Position numbers and translations under genes: made by a program
Assembly: GCA_003663535.1 (NCBI GenBank)
Contig: QMUE01000066.1
Span: 1 to 7,080 of the forward strand
Source: Thermococci archaeon
GTDB taxonomy: Archaea; Methanobacteriota_B; Thermococci; Thermococcales; Thermococcaceae
DNA: 7,080 nt
Direction: 5' to 3'
Part shown: positions 1-4,165 of the stretch, piece by piece
How positions within the stretch are numbered: position 1 is the stretch's first letter
Layout of the letters: each line of letters begins with the position of its first letter
Notes under the pieces: model-generated
The model's database searches: none
What the model was told of the DNA's origin: nothing
The model's input: the letters and a program-made list of their open reading frames with translations, nothing else

Positions 1-255
1 CCATTCATCCTCGATCTCTTCGGTAAGGAGCTTTTGAAGAGCTTGCTTCGACCTTGCTCTAGCCTCTTCTGGAGTTATTGTTTTCGCTTTTTCTCTCGCC
101 TTTTCCATCATTATCTGTCCAAGGCTCAATGTTACGGCGTATTTAATGAAGTCTGATCTACTCTTAAACTCTCCCTCTTTTATGAGTTCATCTATTTTCT
201 TGATTAGGTATTTTGGAAGTCTCACCGAGACTGGATGATCAACAACTTGAACCAT
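1..255 (-). CDS. Ribbon-helix-helix DNA-binding protein, probable antitoxin (3' end outside window)
   Basis: The ATG is at 255 and the frame stays open for 85 codons to the left edge, so the C-terminus is missing. Residues 8-40 (from HPVSVRLPKYLIKKIDELI to SRSDFIKYAV) have the pattern of a CopG/MetJ ribbon-helix-helix fold: a short basic beta strand (VSVRLP), helix A, then a SRSDFI turn into helix B. The rest is a charged helical tail rich in K, E and R. Such proteins bind operator DNA as dimers and often serve as antitoxins (VapB-like) whose tail caps a toxin encoded next. The partner would lie to the left and is not visible. GGTGAGG stands about 5 nt before the ATG. A TATA box and a perfect palindrome sit just upstream, as expected for an autoregulated TA operon. 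The fold call is good; the antitoxin role is inferred from the fold and the neighbourhood. Confidence 0.8.
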   Translation of the reverse strand, partial: MVQVVDHPVSVRLPKYLIKKIDELIKEGEFKSRSDFIKYAVTLSLGQIMMEKAREKAKTITPEEARARSKQALQKLLTEEIEDEW

Positions 256-272
256 TAACCTCACCGAATACT

Positions 273-300
273 ATTGTATTACAATTATATTTAAACCTTA
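273..300 (-). promoter_or_regulatory. TATA box and palindromic operator of the RHH gene
   Basis: Read on the minus strand, TTTAAATATAA (295-285) forms a TATA box with the purine-poor-to-purine context TAAGG just upstream. It lies about 35 nt from the ATG at 255, predicting a very short leader. Immediately downstream is a perfect 13-bp palindrome, ATTGTA-T-TACAAT (273-285), between the TATA box and the likely start of transcription. Binding there would block RNA polymerase, which fits autorepression by the RHH dimer. The sequence is seen directly; the regulatory role is inferred. Confidence 0.55.
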
Positions 301-354
301 CGAAAGACACTAACAGAGAACAGCCCTCAATGAAGAATGATGGTGTGTTGATGG

Positions 355-389
355 CTGACCTCCTCCCCGCCCTGAAGGGCAAGGCTTTT
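355..389 (+). repeat. Hairpin repeat copy a (IS200/IS605 right-end-like), + orientation
   Basis: Pattern CTGACCTCC, then a hairpin GCCCT-GA-AGGGC (369-380), then AAGGCTTTT. Related copies are at 1066-1101 (-), 2254-2290 (+), 2875-2906 (-) and, weaker, 2977-3008 (+). This kind of 'CTGACCTCC...GCCC-loop-GGGC...GGCTTT' sequence resembles the right end of archaeal TnpB-type IS elements. No transposase is adjacent, so this is a solo copy. It lies between the RHH gene and the DUF2283 gene. The rest of 256-478 holds only a short inverted repeat GTTTTCA/TGAAAAC (402-427) and no credible gene. Confidence 0.7.
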
Positions 390-478
390 GTTTTGATCCT
401 TGTTTTCAATAAATGACTGATGAAAACCAGTGTGGCAGAAAAAGTAGTGAAGGAAATTCCACAAAAACCCTTCGTAAG

Positions 479-700
479 CTAGTATACTTTTGCTTTTTTG
501 CCTTTCGTGTGCTTTTCTATTTCTCTCAAAGCATTCATTATGACCTTCTCCCCGGCATTCCATATTTCGATGCCCATTACCTCACCGTTTTCATCGTACT
601 CTATCCAAACATCTTCATCAATTTCGTTAGTGTCAAGGACTTCCCCCTCTTTAATGAGTATGTACAAGATATCACCTTCCGGACAATACCTAACTTTCAT
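479..700 (-). CDS. DUF2283 family protein, probable antitoxin
   Basis: A 73-residue protein beginning MKVRYCPEGDILYILIKEGE. The motif 'Y-x-x-x-x-D-(I/V)-L-Y-I', followed by an acidic stretch (DTNEIDEDVWIEYDENGEV) and 'MGIEIWNA', is the signature of the DUF2283 family: small acidic all-beta proteins commonly encoded with DUF4258 toxins. It is the second gene of the pair. Its ATG overlaps the last 11 nt of the upstream DUF4258 frame, so the two are translationally coupled, and GGTGG lies about 8 nt before the start. Length is typical of the family and nothing appears broken. The toxin-first order is known for several TA families. Role as antitoxin is inferred from family and pairing, not from the sequence alone. 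Confidence 0.75.
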   Translation of the reverse strand: MKVRYCPEGDILYILIKEGEVLDTNEIDEDVWIEYDENGEVMGIEIWNAGEKVIMNALREIEKHTKGKKAKVY

Positions 701-956
701 AATTCAACCACCTTTTGCTTTCTAATCTCCTCTTAATTATCTTTTCTAAGCTTTTGCTAACATCTATAACCGTCACTACTTTTATAATTTCCTCTTCTTG
801 ATCATAGGCAATAATTAGATAGTGCCCCTCTTTTCTTCTTGATCCTATTACTATTTGATGACCATTCCTGAGATCATAAAATCTCCACTCAGGTTTTGTT
901 AGAACTTGCTTAACCTCATCCTCTCCAATTCTTCTCTCTTTAAGTCTCTGTTGCAT
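690..956 (-). CDS. DUF4258 family protein, probable RelE/HigB-like toxin; N-terminus apparently frameshifted
   Basis: The open frame from ATG 956 gives 88 residues: QQRLKERRIGEDEVKQVL, then a beta-rich part with HQIVIGSR, HYLIIAYD and IKVVTVIDV, then a basic C-terminus. This is the DUF4258 pattern, a family with a RelE/HigB-like fold. Family members usually begin 'M-I-x-F-T-x-H-A-x-x-R-(L/M)-x-E-R-x-I'. Here that beginning (MITFTEHA) is present but in another frame, from ATG 975, which has GGGAGTGG about 6 nt upstream and then hits TAA at 940-942. A 2-nt loss or 1-nt gain around 949-957 would restore MITFTEHA joined to QQRLKERR. The ATG at 956 has no clear ribosome-binding site, so the full gene was probably 690-975. 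Either the toxin is broken or a shortened form is made. It pairs with the DUF2283 gene that it overlaps. Confidence 0.7.
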   Translation of the reverse strand: MQQRLKERRIGEDEVKQVLTKPEWRFYDLRNGHQIVIGSRRKEGHYLIIAYDQEEEIIKVVTVIDVSKSLEKIIKRRLESKRWLNYES

Positions 957-1025
957 GCTCAGTAAAAGTTATCATTACTATCCACTCCCTTGATATTGCT
1001 CAATATTAATCTTAGTAATCAAACC

Positions 1026-1033
1026 ATTTATAG
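1026..1033 (-). promoter_or_regulatory. TATA box for the DUF4258-DUF2283 operon
   Basis: CTATAAAT on the minus strand, about 53 nt upstream of the family-type start at 975. Transcription would begin near 1004, leaving a leader of about 29 nt that contains GGGAGTGG (982-989). This placement fits ATG 975 better than ATG 956. Confidence 0.5.
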
Positions 1034-1065
1034 AGTTTTGCTCTTGTATTACTCTCAATTTTTAT

Positions 1066-1101
1066 GGTTGAGCCTCGCCCTTCAAAGCGGGGAGGGGTCA
1101 G
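1066..1101 (-). repeat. Hairpin repeat copy b, - orientation
   Basis: On the minus strand it reads CTGACCCCTCCCC, then GCTTT-GA-AGGGC, then GAGGCTCAACC, aligned with copy a throughout. The stem has two G-T pairs where copy a has G-C, so it would still fold as RNA. It lies in the divergent spacer between the DUF4258 promoter and the HEPN promoter and faces copy a as an inverted repeat around the DUF4258/DUF2283 pair. Confidence 0.7.
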
Positions 1102-1108
1102 AAAATTC

Positions 1109-1132
1109 TATTCCAAATGGAGGGCCGGATTA
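1109..1132 (+). repeat. Left copy of a direct repeat flanking the HEPN/nucleotidyltransferase pair
   Basis: TATTCCAA (1109-1116) followed by TGGAGGGCCGG (1118-1128) and ATTA. The same two blocks recur in the same order and orientation at 2221-2251, beyond the end of the nucleotidyltransferase gene, with a 7-nt longer gap between the blocks. Exact matches are 8 and 11 nt. Confidence 0.6.
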
Positions 1133-1181
1133 ATTGAGTAGTTGAATTGTAAAAAGGGCTAAGAAAAAGGTTTATCTACTA

Positions 1182-1223
1182 AACGGAAGGTATCCGTTCC
1201 CGATTTATTAAGGCCTTTAATAA
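1182..1223. other. Two adjacent inverted repeats upstream of the HEPN gene
   Basis: AACGGA-aggta-TCCGTT (1182-1198) is a perfect 6-bp-arm hairpin. TTATTAAGGCCTTTAATAA (1205-1223) is a near-perfect palindrome with one bulged T. They lie 20-60 nt before the HEPN promoter. They could be extra operator sites or the remains of an element end. Apart from these and the two repeats nearby, 1133-1241 holds no gene I can support. Confidence 0.35.
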
Positions 1224-1241
1224 GATCTATCCGCCGTGGTC

Positions 1242-1296
1242 ATGAGAACAAAAAACCTTTTATATTGCTTTGTTGTTCTCATAACTGAAAGGAGGC
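1242..1296 (+). promoter_or_regulatory. TATA box inside a perfect inverted repeat, plus ribosome-binding site, for the HEPN/nucleotidyltransferase operon
   Basis: ATGAGAACAA (1242-1251) and TTGTTCTCAT (1273-1282) form perfect 10-bp arms 21 nt apart. Between them lies the TATA-like CTTTTATATT (1257-1266). The predicted start of transcription is near 1287, just past the right arm. AAAGGAGGCGG (1288-1298) is a very strong ribosome-binding site for the ATG at 1303. A repressor bound to the arms would cover the TATA box. The repeat is seen directly; its use as an operator is inferred. Confidence 0.65.
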
Positions 1297-1302
1297 GGTA
1301 TT

Positions 1303-1634
1303 ATGCCAATAAATTTAGAAAGTTTAAAAGCCAATATTAAGGAATATGTGGAAATGGGGGAGTTAGCTTACAAACAGAGAAAATATAATGCTTCCCTAAT
1401 GCTTTACTTTAAGGCCTTGGTTGGGATTTGCGATTATATTATCAAGAGAGACTTAAACAAAGAGCCCGAGAATCATAGTCATAGATTCAGGATTTTGAGA
1501 GAATACTATCCAGATTTATATAGGGTGGTTGATAATTCTTCAACTTCTACAGGGATACATACCAGGATAGGGTTAGGAAAAGGGAAGTGGAGGAGTTGAG
1601 GAATGCCGTTCTCAGGCTTACCGATAGAATTTGA
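1303..1634 (+). pseudogene. HEPN-domain protein (probable toxin of HEPN/MNT pair), frameshifted near residue 78
   Basis: The frame from ATG 1303 encodes helical HEPN sequence: LESLKANIKEYVEMGELAYK, then YNASLMLYFKALVGICDYII, then HRFRILREYYPDLYRVVD. From 1536 on, the reading frame that continues the family-like sequence is a different one: FFNFYRDTYQDRVRKREVEE followed by LRNAVLRLTDRI and TGA at 1632-1634. Losing one base near 1535 explains this; restoring it gives about 110 residues, normal for archaeal HEPN proteins. Without it the protein ends at 1599 after a 20-residue unrelated tail and lacks the conserved YRDTY helix. HEPN proteins of this kind are often RNases held in check by a nucleotidyltransferase that modifies them. 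The restored end overlaps the next gene by 32 nt, and the actual stop is 3 nt before it. A sequencing error cannot be excluded. Confidence 0.75.
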
Positions 1635-2208
1635 TAAACTCATGAAAACGGCCAAGGGATTTAAGAAAAAGCATAGAAAAGTCTTTGATGTGATCCTCTA
1701 TGGATCCACCATAAAGGGCAAGGAAAAGCCTAACGATTTTGACTTCATGATCCTTTTGAGGGGAGCCAAGGAAAGTGAACGCTTTGATTTAGCCTTTGAG
1801 TTTAAAGAAAAGCTCTTGGACTTGAGGTTTCCCCACGAAAAGCTAGACGTTAAGGCTATCAACTTGGAGAGTCTTTTTGATCCAAATTACCTGGCTACTC
1901 CTGGAATCATCATAGAAGGTTTTTCACTCACTAAGGGGAAGTCAATTCATGAACTCATGAACGGGGAAAGTTACAGCCTATTTAATATAAATGTTCAAAG
2001 ATTAGATAAGAATCGGAGAAAGAAGTTTAATTATGCCCTCAAGGGTAGAGATGGGAAGGGAGGTATCATTAAAGAGCTTAATGGTAATTACTTAGGGCCT
2101 TGGGTGATCCTAATACCCATAGAAAATACCTACAGGTTCAAAGATTTTTTGGAGTATTGGGAGGTAGAGTTTGAGAGCTACTTAATGTTTGGTGTTAAGA
2201 GTCTCTAG
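1603..2208 (+). CDS. Minimal nucleotidyltransferase (MNT-type), probable antitoxin, with extra C-terminal domain
   Basis: A 201-residue protein. Residues 29-51 hold the polymerase-beta-type nucleotidyltransferase signature: LYGS at 32-35, nine residues, then DFDF with Asp45 and Asp47. A third acidic residue is likely Asp82 in KLDVKAI. In HEPN/MNT systems this enzyme transfers nucleotides from ATP to the HEPN partner and blocks it. The catalytic motif is intact. The start at ATG 1603 has GGAGGA (1589-1594) 8 nt upstream; ATG 1642 is the in-frame alternative. Residues ~110-201 go beyond a minimal MNT: LNKNRRKKFNYALKGRDGK-like basic sequence (actual positions 134-152) and a PWVILIPIE / FKDFLEYWEVEFE region that I cannot name. 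It shares the HEPN operon. Confidence 0.8.
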   Translation: MPFSGLPIEFDKLMKTAKGFKKKHRKVFDVILYGSTIKGKEKPNDFDFMILLRGAKESERFDLAFEFKEKLLDLRFPHEKLDVKAINLESLFDPNYLATPGIIIEGFSLTKGKSIHELMNGESYSLFNINVQRLDKNRRKKFNYALKGRDGKGGIIKELNGNYLGPWVILIPIENTYRFKDFLEYWEVEFESYLMFGVKSL

Positions 2209-2220
2209 CCTTTTTCTTGA

Positions 2221-2251
2221 TATTCCAAGGAAGGATTGGAGGGCCGGTTTA
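2221..2251 (+). repeat. Right copy of the direct repeat flanking the HEPN/nucleotidyltransferase pair
   Basis: TATTCCAA (2221-2228), then TGGAGGGCCGG (2237-2247) and TTTA. It matches 1109-1132. It begins 12 nt after the nucleotidyltransferase stop and runs directly into hairpin repeat c. A T-run (CCTTTTTCTT, 2209-2218) just before it may help end transcription. Confidence 0.6.
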
Positions 2252-2253
2252 TT

Positions 2254-2290
2254 CTGACCTCCTCTCTGCTCTAAAGAGTGAGGCTTTCAG
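2254..2290 (+). repeat. Hairpin repeat copy c, + orientation
   Basis: CTGACCTCCTCTCT, hairpin GCTCT-AA-AGAGT (2268-2279), then GAGGCTTTCAG. Compared with copy a, a C-G pair of the stem has become T-A and another G-C has become G-T, so pairing is kept while sequence changes. It lies between the convergent nucleotidyltransferase and RelE genes. Confidence 0.7.
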
Positions 2291-2335
2291 AAGAAAAAAG
2301 TAATAGGAAATAGAGATGTTCTCAAGGAGATTCCG

Positions 2336-2608
2336 CTACTTGTAGGCTTCCCCCCTAGGTTTGAGTTTTAGGATTTTTATGACTTTATCCTTCCAATTTA
2401 CTGAATAAATCACCCTGTAATCACCCAAACGGACACGATAGAGATCCAAGTCCCCACTTCCTTCCAATTTAATTATATCAAACTCCTCCCTTGGAACAGG
2501 TTCATACTCTAAAACATCTCTAAACTCCAAGAATCTTCGATAGTGAGCCTTAGGTAAACTCCGAAGAGCCTTCACAACCTGCCGGTGGATCTTAACCCGG
2601 TATGTCAT
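2336..2608 (-). CDS. relE: RelE family toxin (archaeal aRelE)
   Basis: A 90-residue basic protein that I recognise as nearly the same as P. horikoshii aRelE, a ribosome-associated toxin that blocks translation by mRNA cleavage in the A site. The sequence begins MTYRVKIHRQVVKALRSL and ends with the core strands DYRVIYSVNWKDKVIKILKL followed by KPRGEAYK. The arginines considered important in this family are present at positions 40, 58, 65 and 85, so it looks active. The ATG at 2608 has GAGGTG 6 nt upstream and lies 9 nt after the stop of the relB gene, so the two form one operon. No truncation or frameshift is seen, in contrast to the two other toxins of the island. Confidence 0.92.
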   Translation of the reverse strand: MTYRVKIHRQVVKALRSLPKAHYRRFLEFRDVLEYEPVPREEFDIIKLEGSGDLDLYRVRLGDYRVIYSVNWKDKVIKILKLKPRGEAYK

Positions 2609-2617
2609 TTGAACACC

Positions 2618-2824
2618 TCAATCTTCAGGTTCAGGGAGTTCCCCAGCATCACTCCAATCTTCGGGATTTTCATCCTTGGCCAGCTCAAGTAATTCTGCAA
2701 TTTCCTCGTCAGTGATGTCTTCATCTCTCAGAACTGGCATGAGCATTGACTTTAAGCGTTGGATCTCAACCTTAAGCCTCTCCAACTCCTTTAAAACATA
2801 CTCAACGTTCTCAGCTTTTTCCAT
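2618..2824 (-). CDS. relB: RelB family antitoxin (archaeal aRelB)
   Basis: A 68-residue acidic protein. The N-terminal half is one long amphipathic helix (YVLKELERLKVEIQRLKSML) that in the known archaeal complex lies along RelE. The C-terminal half is very acidic (RDEDITDEEIAELLELAKDE) and ends GELPEPED. It wraps the toxin and displaces its C-terminal helix. I see no separate DNA-binding domain, as in the P. horikoshii protein. It is the first gene of the operon, with GGTGGGAGG directly before the ATG at 2824 and RelE 9 nt downstream. Length and sequence fit the family closely. Confidence 0.9.
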   Translation of the reverse strand: MEKAENVEYVLKELERLKVEIQRLKSMLMPVLRDEDITDEEIAELLELAKDENPEDWSDAGELPEPED

Positions 2825-2854
2825 CCTCCCACCATCCCAACATCAACTCACAGG

Positions 2855-2870
2855 TTAATATACTTTACCT
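2855..2870 (-). promoter_or_regulatory. TATA box for the relB-relE operon
   Basis: AGTATATTAA on the minus strand (2864-2855), preceded by AAAGGTAA, which suits a TFB recognition element. Transcription would start near 2835, leaving a leader of about 11 nt. The hairpin repeat d begins only 5 nt upstream of this promoter. Confidence 0.5.
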
Positions 2871-2874
2871 TTTT

Positions 2875-2906
2875 GAAAGCCTTGCCCTTCAAAGTAAGGA
2901 GGTCAG
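2875..2906 (-). repeat. Hairpin repeat copy d, - orientation
   Basis: On the minus strand: CTGACCTCCTT, ACTTT-GA-AGGGC, AAGGCTTTC. It aligns with copies a-c, including both conserved ends. With copy c it forms an inverted repeat around relB-relE. Confidence 0.7.
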
Positions 2907-2907
2907 A

Positions 2908-3008
2908 CAACTTAAGTTGCCTTGAAGGGTGACCTATGTTAAGTCACCTGCAGCCTTTCTAGCTTAGTGGATTCGCTTGGACTTGAACCTTGAAGAGTGA
3001 GGCTTTTG
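2908..3008. repeat. Two inner hairpins and weaker hairpin repeat copy e (+)
   Basis: CAACTTAAGTTG (2908-2919) is a perfect 12-bp palindrome. GGTGAC and GTCACC (2928-2933, 2943-2948) form a second hairpin with a 9-nt loop. Copy e (2977-3008, with CCTTGAAGAGTGAGGCTTTT at 2988-3007) matches the 3' half of the hairpin repeat well and the 5' half poorly. Copies d (-) and e (+) thus enclose a ~130-bp stretch with two hairpins and no gene, which looks like a transposase-less element or an element remnant. Confidence 0.45.
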
Positions 3009-3098
3009 ATGGAGAAAAGTGAGTAAAGTAAACGAACCGAACGACTTCCCTCACTTGCGTATGGTATTATTACCTACAAGTACTTTATGTTCAAGTGT

Positions 3099-3386
3099 TC
3101 ACGCCCTACCCCCCCGGGGGTCACCCACATCCTTGGCTTGCACCTTCTTTTTGCACGCTTTCATGCAGGTTGCAAGTGCTTGCGTACTATTGAACTCAAC
3201 ACCACAGTAGGGGTACATGTACTTCTCAGTAGGTACTTGTATATTAGGGGTTGTTACAACCCCCTCATTATGCGTGCACCTGCTTGCATGCTGCTAGCAT
3301 TTGCGTTCGCATTGCGCGCACTTGCGGGTTTATCTAGTGTTAAGTTTTCAACGAGCTTCCTCATTTCTTTTATTCTCCTCCTTCAT
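3099..3386 (-). pseudogene. Zinc-finger mini-gene copy A, decayed
   Basis: The start (ATG 3386, MKEENKRNEEAR then stop) matches the start of copy C (MKEENKEVINITER). After frame changes the finger region is readable on the minus strand at about 3150-3235: VPTEKYMYPYCGVEFNSTQ followed by ALATCMKACKKK. It ends QAKDVGDPRGGRA with TGA at 3099-3101. Compared with copy C, the first zinc Cys is Tyr, and the two His are replaced by Cys residues. The distance from ATG to stop (288 nt) equals the distance from the copy C start to its G/C palindrome. The plus-strand frames over this stretch are shadows. The stretch 3009-3098 to its left shows nothing I can identify. Confidence 0.55.
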
Positions 3387-3519
3387 TAACACCACTGAAG
3401 AGAAAGGCTTCTTAACATGCACCCCTAAGCGAAGCTCAGAAAGGATTGTAGGGGTAACGGGCCTTGCAAAAACGTGAGGTATTGAGTATGATGAAGCAAT
3501 CGCGTTGTTATTGTGAATC

Positions 3520-3696
3520 AGAGGTTAAAACCTCTTTACCACACTTTAAAGTTGTGGCAATTGGTGGTGTCAATGATGACACCAATGAAGGAAGGTGACG
3601 TCAAAGGTCGAGAGAAGACCGGTCTTAGATAGTCCTCAGCATAATAGCACAAGACTATCTAAGATATTAAGATGTCCTGTGCGTGGTTCGTCGAAC
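3520..3696. repeat. Chain of consecutive palindromes
   Basis: Six inverted repeats in under 180 bp: AGAGGTT-AA-AACCTCT (3520-3535); CCACACTTTAAAGTTGTGG, imperfect (3539-3557); GGTGTCA-ATGA-TGACACC (near 3566-3583); AAGACCGGTCTT (3615-3626); 12-bp arms TCTTAGATAGTC and GACTATCTAAGA (3623-3634, 3653-3664) around an 18-nt loop; GTTCG-T-CGAAC (3686-3696). They cover the promoter and start of copy E and run into the end of copy D. Function is unknown. Confidence 0.6.
3585..3632 (+). pseudogene. Zinc-finger mini-gene copy E, start only
   Basis: ATG 3585 encodes MKEGDVKGREKTGLR and stops at 3630. The 28 nt from the leader through CAATGAAGGAAG match the leader and start of copy C at about 22 positions, which is why I treat it as a fifth family member. 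No finger is recognisable downstream, although CTCTCAACCTCC and CGTGGTTCGTCG could be scrambled remains. It would converge on copy D. Confidence 0.35.
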
Positions 3697-3698
3697 TC

Positions 3699-3904
3699 TC
3701 AACCTCCGAGGGTAGTTCCGAAGTGGGGCCTTGAGCGTGTGCTCACCTTCAAGTTCAACCTTGGTTCTCTAAGTTCAGCCTTAAGTATGATGGTTGCAAC
3801 TCCTGTGTTAGGTTCAACTTTCCCAACCTCAAGGTCACCTTTGGGTGGATCTTCCTGCATATTTATGCCTTCACTATTCTTGTTGATGTTGCATCATCCT
3901 TCAT
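3699..3904 (-). pseudogene. Zinc-finger mini-gene copy D, decayed
   Basis: Start MKDDATSTRIVKA then stop. The template-strand leader CCTTCATT..C.TCACTCGTGAC is shared with copy C almost base for base for about 25 nt, and similarity continues some 20 nt further upstream. A second frame starting at ATG 3860 gives 53 residues, MQEDPPKGDLEVGKVEPNTG to RSRPHFGTTLGG, ending at 3699. Its RPHFGTTLGG, followed in the next frame by EFDE, may be what remains of a CPYCG-x-EF finger start. The long plus-strand frame across 3595-3939 has no features of a real protein. Confidence 0.4.
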
Positions 3905-4165
3905 TAGCATCACTCGTGACGTCAGTGAGTGTGAGTTAAAGCTTGGGAGTAGTGAGAGTGGTGGAAAATGCTCTAACAAAAGGAGGATTTGTAGGGCTTT
4001 ACTACCAGGGAAGAGCTGGTAAAGTGCGTTACCACGCGTTAAGTATGGAGTGAACGAAGAAGAGCGCGATTCAAGTTTTTGTGAGTGAGTTTTGGAAAGG
4101 GTGGTGAGAGTAGTAAAAAAGTCGTGGGGGGTTGATGTCAAATTAGTGCGTGAGTGATAGCACAG
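3905..4165. other. Divergent spacer between copies D and B, similar to the spacer between copies A and E
   Basis: The blocks AAAAGGAGGATTTGTAGGG (3978-3996), TATGGAGTGAACGAAG (4044-4059), GCGCGATT and TTTTTGTG recur in the same order, with gaps, at 3448-3512 (AGAAAGGATTGTAGGGG; TATTGAGTATGATGAAG; GCGTTG; TATTGTG). A 30-codon frame from GTG 3961 to TGA 4051 (KGGFVGLYYQGRAGKVRYHA inside) is open here, but its counterpart is closed by stops in the A-E spacer. No ribosome-binding site is evident, so I do not call it a gene. GTGGTGAGAGTAGT-like sequence occurs twice (3948-3962, 4102-4116). Confidence 0.4.

Noticed and set aside
402..427. GTTTTCA/TGAAAAC inverted repeat as terminator of the DUF4258-DUF2283 operon
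   Set aside because: The distance is plausible, but no T-run follows on the minus strand; archaeal termination usually needs one.
413..736. Plus-strand frames across the DUF2283 gene (also 327-563 minus and 498-725 plus)
   Set aside because: Antisense or off-frame shadows of the DUF2283 gene, which has family signature and overlap with its partner.
3485..3520. Possible C/D box small RNA (ATGATGA box)
   Set aside because: No CTGA D box at a suitable distance and no internal C'/D' pair.
3595..3939. Open plus-strand frame of 114 codons
   Set aside because: It lies antisense to the decayed copy D and crosses its shared leader; low-complexity Ser/Pro/Leu composition, no ribosome-binding site and no recognisable domain.
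3961..4053. 30-codon plus-strand frame containing KGGFVGLYYQGRAG
   Set aside because: The similar spacer between copies A and E has stops in the matching frame and there is no ribosome-binding site, so coding is not supported.
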